Shown here: positions 34,401 to 46,560 of the stretch, piece by piece
How the letters are laid out: each line of letters opens with the position of its first letter
Position numbering within the stretch: position 1 is the first letter of the stretch
Assembly: GCA_036435485.1 (NCBI GenBank)
Contig: CM071597.1
Span: 171,536,147-171,600,146 of the forward strand
Source of the DNA: Saposhnikovia divaricata
Lineage: Eukaryota > Streptophyta > Magnoliopsida > Apiales > Apiaceae
Direction: 5' to 3'
Length of the DNA stretch: 64,000 nt
Program-made: the position numbers and the translations under genes
The notes under the pieces: model-generated
The model's database searches: none
Told to the model about the DNA's origin: nothing
What the model saw: the letters and a program-made list of their open reading frames with translations, nothing else

Positions 34401-36439
34401 GGTGGCCGACAGTCTAAGTATAGAGGAATAATCACAAATGTTTATACCAAATAAACAGAATGATATTTGGAAGGACCTTGAAAGTCATATCGGAGTGGAG
34501 GAAATTATATTCCTTCTGATGATTGTGCAAGAATCGACGGTAATAATAGTTTAAGTAAAGATTCGATTCCCGATATCGTCTTAAGCGAACTACACACCTT
34601 AGAAGGTCCCGTTTTGAGGCAAACCAGGACCATAATACAAAATTGACGAAGTAAATCGTTAAGTTTCCAGTCTTTTATGGAAGATGCATGAGTGATAGTT
34701 TCATCAACCGGACATAGCTGCGATGCTTGAAACTCTTCTGCAATTTTATCTACATCATGTAATATCTACATCAAGTTCAGGAAGTGTTCCTTTTGGATAA
34801 GGAATAGGGATTAGCTTGTCTCCCTAAAGGATTTGAAACCCGTATGGTTAGCTATTAACGCAATACGTAAACAAAAAGTGATGGCGATTCTTCTAAGAAA
34901 GTAGATGACAACGTAAAATTAAAGAAAGTGCTGCTATTGTTAAGCTAAATGGCATGCTGATGAATGACAAGCAAGTTTGTGTTAGTGTACTTCTGCGCAA
35001 ACAAGATAGAAAATATGAGGGTGATGATTCATGATGGTAAATGTATTCCCGTAGAAAGAATTAATGAGACTTATTGGGCCATCTAAGAGTTAAAAGTGTT
35101 CGGGAGGTGGCATTCGAGCCAGCCTTACCCCCAAAACTTATAGCACGGTCATAACGGGTTTTCATGTGGCAAGGCTACGCCAGTAAAATGTAGATGCTCA
35201 ACAGATGATAAGAGTACGAGCTGGTAGATATACGACCTGGTCTGACTTACGAAAGACAGCTTGTGGAAAACCACGGATAGAAAAGAACCATTGATGAGAA
35301 ACAAGGTTGGCAGAAGTAGATTATATTGAATCTAAGTTAAAGGGATCGGCCAGATTCATTTCAGAGAGTTTAAATTGGAATAATGTGATGATTGTAGAGT
35401 AAATGTGACGAGATACCAATAAGGAGGTGCCAAGTGCAAAAGATGTCTCAATAAAGAGATGAAGGTGGAAGTAAATAAAATCAGATAATAAGAAGGATGT
35501 GATTGATAAAAAAAGACTGAGAAAGCAACTATAGAATGTGAAGCAAGGGATGTAATGAATGGATTAATAAATGGGTTTTCTGATGAATTCTCGGGATGAC
35601 AACCTGATAGTGTTAATATTATAGATATGAAAAAGCTAGTAGCGTGACATGGAATGTCAGTAACAATGGTGTCAAGCGAGAAACCTAAGATTTAAACTAA
35701 AAGGTTGAAGGAATTTTCTGAAGTAAGTGTTGCTAAGATTGAACCAGAGTATAGGTCCATAGAATAATGGACAAAGCAGCAAGATATGTTGACACGTGAG
35801 ATTGCAATCAAATAGTATTGGATATAATTATGATTATTTTCTTCTTTAATGAACCTCTATAGTTATGAGGTAAATTCTAAGTATGATATTTTACAATCAT
35901 GAAAATTTTCTATGAATCTTGGAAATTCTTTTCTTTTCTTCTCTCTTATTCATCTTCTTTATGAATTGAGACGAACAACCCTTTAAGGAGGGGAGGTACT
36001 GCTACGTGACTATCTGTCTATGTGATAGAAGTCTAAGTGGAATACCATAACTTGTTTAAATGCTTGTCAAGTACTACAGGCTGGCCCCCTTCTGTACTAA
36101 ATATGCAATATAACAAATGTTCATTGATCAAGTGATCTCTCAATAAATCTTTCCACTTCTCTATATTGATCGAGATTGCGAAGATTAAAGCGATCAGGAA
36201 ATGCACAGTACGAGCAAGGTTACCTCCGAATTCGTAGTATGGTAGTGATATCAATGTTACTGCAGGTATCAATAAGGATAAGATTGAGTAAGAGCATAAC
36301 CCGGATAGTGTGTGGTATGAAAAGTAGCAACGTTGATGGAAAAAGGATAAAGTATGGATTGTAGCACTAGAAGATGTGCTGAGAAAGGGTAAAACGACTA
36401 AGAATTGCTTCCTACCTGATTCCAGGACGGAATCCTTTT
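31435..36439 (+). pseudogene. Internal region 1: degenerate chromovirus remnant
   Basis: About 5 kb without any frame longer than about 110 codons on either strand. Recognisable scraps in order: RNase H core D-A-S-H-K-G-L-G at 32638-32709 (ends in a stop); RNase H tail NEVADSLS at 34397-34420; RNase H/integrase junction NKQNDIWKDLESHIGVEE at 34450-34505; integrase C-terminus REVAFEPALPPKL at 35098-35140; chromodomain-side piece EYELVDIRPGLTYERQLVE at 35212-35280. This is the order expected for a Ty3 chromovirus, but RNase H core and tail are 1.7 kb apart instead of about 0.3 kb, so foreign or rearranged sequence lies between. Gag, protease and RT are not recognisable. Confidence 0.7.
35982..35999 (+). 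other. Second PPT-like purine tract, upstream of the real PPT
   Basis: TTTAAGGAGGGGAGGTAC closely resembles the PPT at 36440 but lies 450 bases upstream of the LTR. A matching copy is at 61096-61113 in internal region 2. The inverted element has none. It may be a relic of an ancestral PPT/LTR junction or an extra priming site. Confidence 0.5.
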
Positions 36440-36452
36440 AAGGAGGGGAGAC
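36440..36452 (+). other. Polypurine tract 1
   Basis: AAGGAGGGGAGAC immediately precedes the LTR start TGTAAGAACCCC. The identical tract stands before the LTR at 61612 and, inverted, next to 49334. Confidence 0.92.
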
Positions 36453-38883
36453 TGTAAGAACCCCAAATTTTGGATATAATTAAAACTTTTTATTATGTAC
36501 TAAGGTAATGGTGAATAGTGGTTACGGCTACGATGTAATAGTTGATCTTCTGAATGAATGAATGGAATTCGATTTAAATATTTGTATGTCATGAAGAATG
36601 CTAACGGTTGACAACTTAGGTAAGAATAATCTATCTCCTAGGGGAATAAGATATGGCAATTCCAAGCAGGAGAACATTCTCATGTCATCCAGATCGATAA
36701 CGATTAGTCCAGTGGTTTCGTGAAAGGGTTAAGGAACGCCCGAGAAAGAAAAAGGACATTGTCATAAATAATAAAGAATGAATAGTATTTTTGGTGGAAA
36801 TGAGAATATTATGAGACGACACTATATAGAAGTATTCGGAACGGATTTTCGAGTTCGTATTAGTGATCCAGGGGGAAAATAAGTGAATGTAAAAACTGGC
36901 GAATTTTGAAAAACCGCACTTTTATTTTCTCCGAGAGTTCCCTAGACACTGATAGACTTAAAGATTGAACGAAGGGATTTAAGGAATTTAAATTCGAAAG
37001 TTAATAAAAAAGATGGAGAATGATAGCATTAATATTAAGGAGATTTCCGGTAAACCTTAATTAGAAATCCGTGAGATATTCCTCCGAACGATCAATGAAA
37101 TTGAGTAATAACCGGACAAAGAAACAAGCAGAGGACCGAGATGCATGCATGTGCAAGAGGATAAGGTCAAGTAACCTAGCTAGTAACAATGCTAACTAGT
37201 GGTATTAGAAAAAAACCAAGTACTTAGCATGTTTTCATCATCCAACCACAAAATCCTAACACTTGTCCACTTGATTGCATCATGGATGACCTATGCACTT
37301 TAATAAAGCCACATTATGCTAGATATTATCCATACCCATCACAATAATTCACATTAGCCAAGGATTAGATCAAGAGCAAGCCAAACAACCCCATTTCTCA
37401 TTTTCCCTAAACTGCCTAGCTTAAACACCATTCAAAGAAAAGTTCATATCTCCATTTCTATCCATGATCAAATCACCAAATTTTAACCATAACATCTTCT
37501 CCAGTCCATGAGCAAGGTTCGATCAAAATTTCCTGGCAATCCAAGTAGTCTAGCCTAGTCAAATCCCTTCCCCAAGTTGAAGAAGCCAAACTGCCTGTTC
37601 TTTGCAGTTTCTGTCCAGCGGGAAAAGTGGGATTAAAACCCTAGCTAGAAAGCTTCAAATCTGATGATCTAGGACTCAAAACAAAGATTATGAAGAGGCC
37701 AAGATGTGGTAAAAATTTTAGAGCCAAACTCTTATTTTTCAATTTGTTATGAATTTTACAAGATGATGATGAATAGTGATTTCTAGAAACTAACTTTGAT
37801 TTCTTTAATTCTTTGGCTGATCTAAAGTGTGTTAAGGCTAGACAAGGACCATACCAAGTTTTATAAGGCTATTACATACTCCAAGGAAGGTAGACCTCTT
37901 GAAACCCTAGATCTTGTTTTGAGAATTATGCATGTTCTTGATGGATTTAAGCTTGGTGATGATGTTAGTATGTTATAAGCATGATTAGTTAAGTGATTTA
38001 GTGATTTTGGTGACATGATGATAATGGTGAAGTAGATGTTCTTGGACAGATTTGGGATGAGAAATATGTGTATGAGTTGTATTGATGCCCAGTGTGGCTT
38101 GGTTGTGTTGCTATGATTTTTAGAACGTTCGATTTATAGCCGTCGTAATGCCGAATATTTGTTAACACTTAGAAACCAAACATGGCAGTTGATATAACTT
38201 CCTGACCTTGGTAATATTATGACTGGTCCTTGTAGATCTCGAGCCATAGATCGTTTTGGCGCAAGAATCGAAACATACCAACTTACGGTTTAGGAGTTAT
38301 GGTCAAATTACTAAAATTGGTTCGGAACGGTAAGTAAAAGTTTGTAACTTCAATTAAACCCTCGTAAAGCATGTTAATCACTCGCAAATCTTGGTTAATA
38401 AATACTAGAGGTCATAAGGAAGGTATGAGAGAAAACCACATGTCAAACGGATCGTTTTCCGATTTTATATAAATGTTTGAATCGAAGTTAAACGCGAACG
38501 AACCCTTTAAAAGTAGAACTTTAGTTATAACTTAGAAAACGAACGATAAAACTCGAGGTATAATCTCGGTTCGTAATCGATCGACTTTAGAACTTATACG
38601 AGTTAAGTATATACCGAGTGTGGGTATGATGACATGTCATGATAACGAACAAATGTCGGATCGTATCAGTAATAAAAAGAGTTACACTAAAAGGTGTATA
38701 ACGAGATAATTCGAAAACGTGTTTCGATTTAAGTGAAGTCATACTTAGACTTTTAAAACATGTTAAGTGGTTAATCTCGAATGTTCTGATTGTTTATAGA
38801 TCATCGAGCAGACCCAGGACACGCTATCTCCACCCACACTCGATTACCACGCAAGTGTTCAAAACTTTGAACCTGTTGTTATG

Positions 38884-38886
<3 letters not shown>

Positions 38887-38959
<73 letters not shown>
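38887..38959. repeat. (AT)n(GT)n microsatellite in LTR 2
   Basis: About 26 AT units followed by about 10 GT units. A shorter AT tract is at the same place in LTR 1 (28580-28610), LTR0 (24520) and, inverted, in both LTRs of the opposite element. Confidence 0.95.
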
Positions 38960-39299
38960 ATTGCCGTTTTACATATGCTATAGCATGCATGCCTATTGTC
39001 AAATTATATTATGATACCTGTTCCCTGAATTGATATTGGCTTATAGACTAGATACGAATTATCAGTTATAAGCCGGATTGTTTTGATAAGACCCTTATCG
39101 AAGGGCATATGATATTCATTCTTAAATATAGACCGGGAGTCGGTATTTTGAGATACAGATAGTCGTGGAAACCCGGGGGGATTCCAACGGCAGATTATTA
39201 TTTATCTTGAGGAATGTTATTATTAAACATTATTTATATTTCCATAAAGTATCAATTACTTGGAAATATTTCGAGGAATGTTATTCGAGTATTATCTCA

Positions 39300-40080
39300 G
39301 TCGAGAAATATTAAATGAATGTTAGTTTCGAATATTCATTTAGAGTTGATTATTTAATGAATATTATTTTGATATTCATTAGAATGTTATTTATTAAATG
39401 AATATTACTTTCGAATATTCATTTAAGGTTTTATGTACTTGATGAATATTATTTTAAAATATTCATTGGAAGTTCTATTTACTTAAGGAATATTATTTCG
39501 ATTATTTCTTTAAAGTTTTGATTACTAAATGAATAGTATTTGGATATTCATTTAGAAGATTATTTATTAAATGAATATTATTTTTAAATATTCATTTAAG
39601 GTTTGACTTATTTATTGAACATTATTTTAAATATTTATTGGAGTTTAATTATTTAATGAATATTATTTCGAATATTCATTTAAGGAAGGATTTATTTAGT
39701 AAATAATTCCATATATTCATTCGAGGGTTACTTACGAGTAGTATTATGAGTTAATAATATTCCTTAGTTATTATTGATTTAATAAATATTCTTGGAATAT
39801 TTATTTAATTCTCTTAAATTCTTTTTAAAATGATTTATATTATTCTTGAATATTAATTTGAAGTCTTATTTACTTAACGAATATTATTCCAAACATTCCT
39901 TTCAAAATTATTTATTAAATGAATATTATTTTTAATATTCATTTAAGTAATTATTTATTCAATAAATATTTTCTTCATATTCCTTCAAGGATTATTTTGA
40001 GAAATACTCTGATTAAAAATATTCTTTCATTCATTAAATACTTCCGACTCAATAAATATTCTATAAATATTTATTCAATA
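39300..40080. repeat. Palindromic AAATGAATATT array in LTR 2
   Basis: Same hairpin-type array as in LTR 1, at the corresponding place, with an additional AATGAATATTATTTTGATATTCATT unit near 39355. Confidence 0.85.
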
Positions 40081-41501
40081 CATGGAAACGACTTCAATGT
40101 TGTTTATTATTCTTCAAATATTATCTTCGACCTTCGATCATTCTGAAAATTCGTCGGAGTCATACGATTAATATTATATTAAGAAAGGTCCTCAAGATTT
40201 CATTCTTCACTCGAATCTATCTCTTAAATTATAAGGGAACCTTACTTGAGAAAGGTTATTTATCTTGTTGACTTCCTGGTCATAATTTATCCTTTTCACT
40301 CGCAACTTGGTTGCTATGGACTCATTAAGTCTGTGTGTACCTTCATCATTCGAGGGGTAAGATTGTTGGAACAAGTTGATATCCATTAACAAGCAAAAGC
40401 TTGGGAAATGTTGGTGAATTATCCTTTCCAACTAGATATGACTACTTTGTGGAGTCTTATCAACAAGTATTTCACTTGGGGAAGGGAGGACAAACTCTAC
40501 GTTTCAATTCTGTGGATTTATTCGAACTAGGAGTCGTGTGTAAGAGGCCGAGTTGCGCGGTCCATCACAAGGTCTAACCATTGGCCAGGGAGTTACTATT
40601 AAAGGCAATCAATAAGTAGAGCCATCAGTTCTTCCTTCTACCGGTAGTAAACTATATTGGGCTGTACCATCCCCGATTGATCATCAGGGAGTGGGACAGC
40701 TGGAGCGTGATAACTCCAGTATTGGTTCATCTCCGAAATTGGGAATTCCCTGCAACACGTATCGAAGAGACTTCTTTCAGGTTGACGGTGTCTTCCGCAA
40801 CACGTATCGAAGAGACTTTTTTCAGGTTGTAGGACTTCGAAAAATGTTAATAACTGGAATTGCAATATTTTCCTAGCAAGTTCCTCTTTATATGATAAAT
40901 GATAATATCTTGCTTATTTTGACTTAGCAGATATTTCCACAAAATAAATACTTTAAGTTACCCAGTAACTTCATCGTTCATGTTATACTAGCATCATTTC
41001 CGTAAATGCATGGCATATGGTTTGAAAGTTACTTTTGAACTGTTATATATTTTCGTTCAGTTATACATTATTGTTGGTGAGCTATTGCTCACCCTTGCTT
41101 TATTATTATATCACAACAACAGCTAGACCAGATGACTCGCACAAGGCGCACTCGACGCTGGCATGGACGATGAGACTACCAAAGCTGAAGAAGAAGCTAT
41201 TGGTAGGATAGATTCAGTCTTTCAGTACCAAGTATATGGTCTAGTATGACTTATGCAGATGAATGGCAAAGAGTATGTATTTATATGGTAATTCTTTTGG
41301 GTTGTAAAGACTCATAATGTGCTTAATAAAATTTGGTAGTTACTCCGATTTCATCTTTGGGACTATAAAGAGTGTGTTTTATATTGTTGTGTTGGGTCAT
41401 AAAGATGTAATTTATTTTATGTTGAAGTAATTTCAAGTATTGTGGACAGAAATGGAGACCGTAACGACCGGATCCCGGACCCTGGATCTGGGGTTGTTAC
41501 A

Positions 41502-41518
41502 GAAGTGGTATCAGAGCG
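41502..41518 (+). other. Primer binding site 2, tRNA-Met type
   Basis: GAAG plus TGGTATCAGAGCG follows the middle LTR, identical to primer site 1. It is the key evidence that a second internal region begins here. Confidence 0.92.
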
Positions 41519-44500
41519 TACGTTATAAACCCCAGAGATGAGGTGACATTAAAACAATAAATTCACCAAGATAATAAGAACTCTTGCCAAGTTCATAGTC
41601 AGACTACTTAATGTAGTGATGACATATAAAACCCTTATGGGAACTCTTAAGTATCATGATAGTAACTTAGCTCATTATTGTATTGACGAGTAAGGCGACA
41701 GACCTTGATCCATACGAGCAGCAGCGCGATGATGCTATTTATGCTGAAGATCTGCGGGTAAATTCGATAGAGTACCCTACTGGAGACCCGGAAGAGGTCC
41801 CAGCAGATAAGAAAAATCCTGATAGGATAAGGAGCTTACCCTCGAGGAATAAGGCTGCAGCCAGAAAGACTGTGATGATTAAGGTATAGTGCTCAGAAAA
41901 GTTAGCATAAAGAGCTAAGTTATTAGCAAGAGAACTGAAGATTCATGTTGGATTCATAGCCGGACTACTGGATGTAGTACCAGCAAGTAATACGGATTAG
42001 AAGAATTACTTGAGATCCTATACGGAAATAGACGAGAATCCTTAGAGACTTTCATATTAACGAAGAAAGAGCTAGAGGGATGTATGATTATCAAAGACAT
42101 CGATATAAGACGAGGAGCAGAGTCCCTAGAAATAGTTAAGAGGAGGCAGTAAGTGCCATATCATTCGATAAATGAATTAGTATGAATATTGTCAGTAATA
42201 ATCCGCCATGAGAAGGCAGATGTCATAGGTTATAATTTTTGGAACCAAACTGAGGTGGTTTTATTCAGGGAAATGTTCATTTTATGAATGAAATATTTGG
42301 AAAGTAAAGACATTGTGAAGCGACGGCATGATTGGATAAAGTTATATAAGGAAGTAGTAAGCAAGACAATGATCTCAGAACCTATCGAAAGATAAGACCA
42401 GTGAGTCAAGATGAACTCGTAATGAGACTATTGTCAGAGACTGAGTATAGAGTTATCGCAACACAGTTAAATGATGAACCAGAAACGTTAGATGCATGTG
42501 ATTCAGAGGAATATTAAATTCTTTCTTTTCGTTGAATGGATAATAGTAGTTACCTTAAGTTTACTCCGATGCGGAGTTATAATGGATCAAGTAATACGAT
42601 CAGCAGTTAAAGAGAAAAATGTGAGAAAATCTTCCTGGATCTAAAAGATGGAATTGGTAATGACCAAGAGTTGGCATTGCTTAATGGAAAAAGGAGACTT
42701 TGTGCTTCCAACGATGCTTCGCATAAAGGATTAGGATGTGTGCTTGCGCAGCACGACAAAGTACTTGCGGATGCATTCAGATAGCACGGTCCACCAGATC
42801 GGATGGCCTTAGTGGTGCCAATTTTGTGGAACAACCAACTCCGACGGTACCGTTTCTTCTGAGACTAGTAGTCAGGTAGACTGACATTTGGTAATATTGA
42901 ATATCAGGACGTATAGGTATCAGGACGTTGTGGCAGGTTTCAGTTTGAAACTGTTGATTCCCTTCTAAAGGGATGTATATAATTGGTTCCTCTCCAGTGG
43001 TTAAACTTCCAATCTGATGACGATTATTTCGTTAACTATGACTGCTTATGATTCTACCTTTTTGGAGGTTCATAGAACTATTCTTCAAGTTTCGAAACTG
43101 GTCTCCTTAATGTTACCAGTAGATGGATAGATTGACCAAAATTTCCCTGATTCTGGAAAGAACTTCAACGAATTTTGGCAAACCTTGTCTTTCTGATTAT
43201 CAGAGAACATCATGGAAGAGAGTAGAAACTGGGGCAAACCCCGTGAATTGGGTAAATTAGCCGATATATGGGTTGGTGGTCAGACCCCGGTTATCGCGAT
43301 CGATTGTAGAAATACAATGATGAAGTTAGATTGGACGAAAACAGGAAATGTAAGTAAGAAACCAGCCGGACTGAGAAACTCCAGGATTGACTTAAGTGAA
43401 AAGGCTGTTATGCCAGGAATGGTAAACTTGCGTGGCACGTGGGATTTATAAGAATAGTTGAAAAGATAAAAGTAGAGGAAAGGTCACCAGAGACGGTGCC
43501 GAGAAGTCGATTAAGACTTATATGGAGTAAAGTTTTGGAAAGGTAGAAAGGTATCAAAGAAGAAGGCACAATGCCGGCAATTGCTAGAAAAGTAATGCGA
43601 TTAGCCAAACCCCTAAAATCATATATTTTATTTTAGTGTGGACAGTTGAGGCCATGTCACAAAGGATTATCAAGTGACTAGACCAGTAATGAAAGGACAA
43701 AGCAGGGTTGCTTCTAAGTAAGCACCGACTACAAGGGCTTCTGATATAAAGGAAACATTAATGAGATCGTAGGAATCTTCTACTGAACCCTTTACAACCC
43801 ATGTTTCGATTGGGAATTTACTAGACTTCTTTTTGAAGTGGGGTCACCCATACTAAAGTGATTCATGTGTATATGATTGTCCAAGATTACGAGTAAAAAT
43901 AGAAGTATAGTGACTTGAGATGATATGAGTTAGATTTGCTAAGGCACCAATGACCTGTAAGGATTATTAAAAAGAGTTCTGGAAAGAACATAGATAGAAT
44001 TATTAGAGTATTGATCAATGACGTTTTGATATACCCTGTACCTAGAAAATACAGGAGGAATGATGAGGACGACCTAAGAAACCTTACAAGGAAAAAGTTA
44101 ACATTCTGAGTTTCAAAATAGAAGCTTGGTAGAGAATGTAAGCCACAATAACAATAATGCCAGATGAGGCATGTATGAAACCATGATGAGGTATGGATGG
44201 AACCAAAGAAGGTTGAGATTATCCTAGAACAAGAAAGAACTAAGAAAACAAATATCCAAGGTATGATTGAGGGTAAGTTTGATAAATTTTCCACGGGATG
44301 GTGGAAGCAATGACTTATGGAAAAAGACTGATAGTTATATTTTTCTCCTTCAGCAGAGCTTAAGGGAGAATGCTTTCACCCAGCAATGATGAGAATGAGG
44401 TAGAAAAATTTGAGTTGGAATGTATCCAGAGAACATGGATTACAAGAAATTATTATTATCTGGAAAGGCTAATGAGGTGGCCGACAGTCTAAGTATAGAG

Positions 44501-44619
44501 GAATAATCACAAATGTTCATACCAAAGAAACAGAATGATATTTGGAAGGACCTTGAAGGTCATATCGGAGTGGAGGAAATTACATTACTTCTGATGATTG
44601 TGCAAGAATATACTGTAAT
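41519..44619 (+). pseudogene. Internal region 2, left part
   Basis: Co-linear with 31435-34540 at about 95% identity by eye. It keeps a 68-codon open stretch at 41683-41889 (KATDLDPYEQQRDDAIYAED) that is broken in unit 1, the RNase H core scrap at 42713-42784 with the same terminal stop, and the conserved MFIPKKQNDIWKDLEGHIG piece at 44513. The sequence stops at 44619 in target bases GTAAT and resumes at 59654. Confidence 0.75.
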
Positions 44620-45949
44620 TGTAACACCCCCAGATCCGGGGTCCGGGATCCGGTCGTTACGGTTTCCAATTCTATCCACAACACTTGAACTTTCCTTAAC
44701 ATAAAATAATTACATCTCTATGACCCAACACAACAATGTAAAACACACCCGTTATAGTCCCAGAGATGAAATCAGAGTAACAATCAGATTTTATTAATCA
44801 CATTATGAGTTCTTACAATGCAAAAGAATTTCAATATAAATACATACTCTTTGCCATCCATTTACATAAGTCATACTAGACCATATACTTGGTACTGAAA
44901 GAATAAATATATCCTACCAATAGCTTCTTCTTCAACTCTGGTAGTCTCATCGTCCTCGCCCGCGTCGAGTGCACCTTGTGCGAGTCATCTGGTCTAGCTG
45001 TTGTTGTGATATAATAATAAAGGAAGGGTGAGCAATAGCCCACCAACAATAATATATAACTGAATGATAATATATAAAAGTTCAAAAGTATCTTTCAAGC
45101 CATATGCCATGCATTTACGGAAATGATGCCAGTATAATATGAACGATGAAGTTACAAGGTAACTTAAAGTATTTGTTTGTAGAAATATCTGCTACATCAA
45201 AAGTAAGCGAGATATTCTCATTGTCATTAAAAGAGGAACTTGCATGAAAAGATTGCAATTCCAGTTATGAACACTTTTCCAGCTCTGCCAACAGTAATCA
45301 TGTTGCAGGAAATAAATAAGTTTGGATGATGAACCAATGATGGAGTATTCACCGCGCCCGCTGTTCCAATCTTGATGATCAGTCGAGATCGTACAACTCA
45401 AATTAGATTTACTACCGGTAGAAGGAAGAACTGACGGCTTTACTTGTATACCGCCTTACTAGCTCTCCCCGGCCAACGGTTGGGCCAAAGGGGATGGACC
45501 GGCGCTACTCGGCCTCTTACACGACTCCTAGTTCAAATAGAATTCATGATTCTGAATGTAACGTTCGTCCCCCTTTCCCCAAGTATAATACTTGTTGATA
45601 AGACTATACAAAGTAGTCGTATCTAGTTTGAAAGGAAAATTCACCAATAACTTCCAAGCTATTGCTTGGTAACGAATATCAACTTGTTCCAACAATCTTA
45701 CCCCTCGAAAGATGAGAAGGTAAACAACGACTTAATAAGTCCATAGCACCCGAGTTGCGAGTGAAGAGAATACTTTATGACCGGGAAGTCGACAAGATAA
45801 ATAACATTTTCCAAGTAAGGTTCCCTTATTTTTAGGGAGATAGACTCAAGAAGAATGATGTCTGAGAACCTTTCTTGGTATAAGATTAATAATAATATGA
45901 CTCCGAGATATTTTCCGTAATAATCGAAGAAGATAAACCTTATTGAGGT

Positions 45950-46560
45950 TATTCTAAGTATGGAATAAATATTCAGAGAATATTTATTGAATTAAAATAT
46001 TTAAAGAATATTTAGGAATATGAAAGAATATCATTAATCAGAGTATTTCTCCAAATAATCCTTGAAGAAACATCAAGAGAATATTTATTGAATAAATAAA
46101 TATTTAAATGAATATTTAAAATAATATTCATTAATTAATAAGGAATTTAAATGAATATTCAAAAACTAATATTCATTTAATGAATAATATTCTAAATGAA
46201 TATCAAGTAATATTCATTTAGTAATCCAAACTTTAAAGGAATATTCTAGATGATATTCGATAAATAAATCAAGCTTCAGATGAATATTAGAATAATATTC
46301 ATCAAGTAATTAATATCTTAAATGAATATTCAAAAGTAATATTCATTTAATAAAATAATAGTCTAAATGGATATTCAAATAATATTCATTTAGTAGTCCA
46401 ATCTTTAGAAGAATATTCGGAATAATAATCGATATTCTATTCGACTTTGAATGAATATTGAAAAATATTATTCGTCGAATGGTTACGTTCAAATAATTAT
46501 TTGAAGTAAGGATCGTTAAATAAATAATCTCGAACGAATATTCAAATAATATTCATCGCC
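45950..46560. repeat. Palindromic AATATTCATTT array in inverted 3' LTR
   Basis: About ten imperfect inverted-repeat units (arms AAATGAATATT-like) at the position matching the arrays of the plus-strand LTRs. Its near-identical partner is at 56230-56840. Confidence 0.85.

Larger units (their letters stand above)
36453..41501 (+). repeat. Giant LTR 2, shared middle LTR (5,049 bp)
   Basis: Same ends as LTR 1, about 96-97% identical in the parts compared by eye. It has no MITE. It carries a long (AT)n(GT)n microsatellite at 38887-38959 and a palindromic array at 39300-40080. It is preceded by a PPT and followed by a primer site, so it acts as the 3' LTR of one unit and the 5' LTR of the next. Confidence 0.92.
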
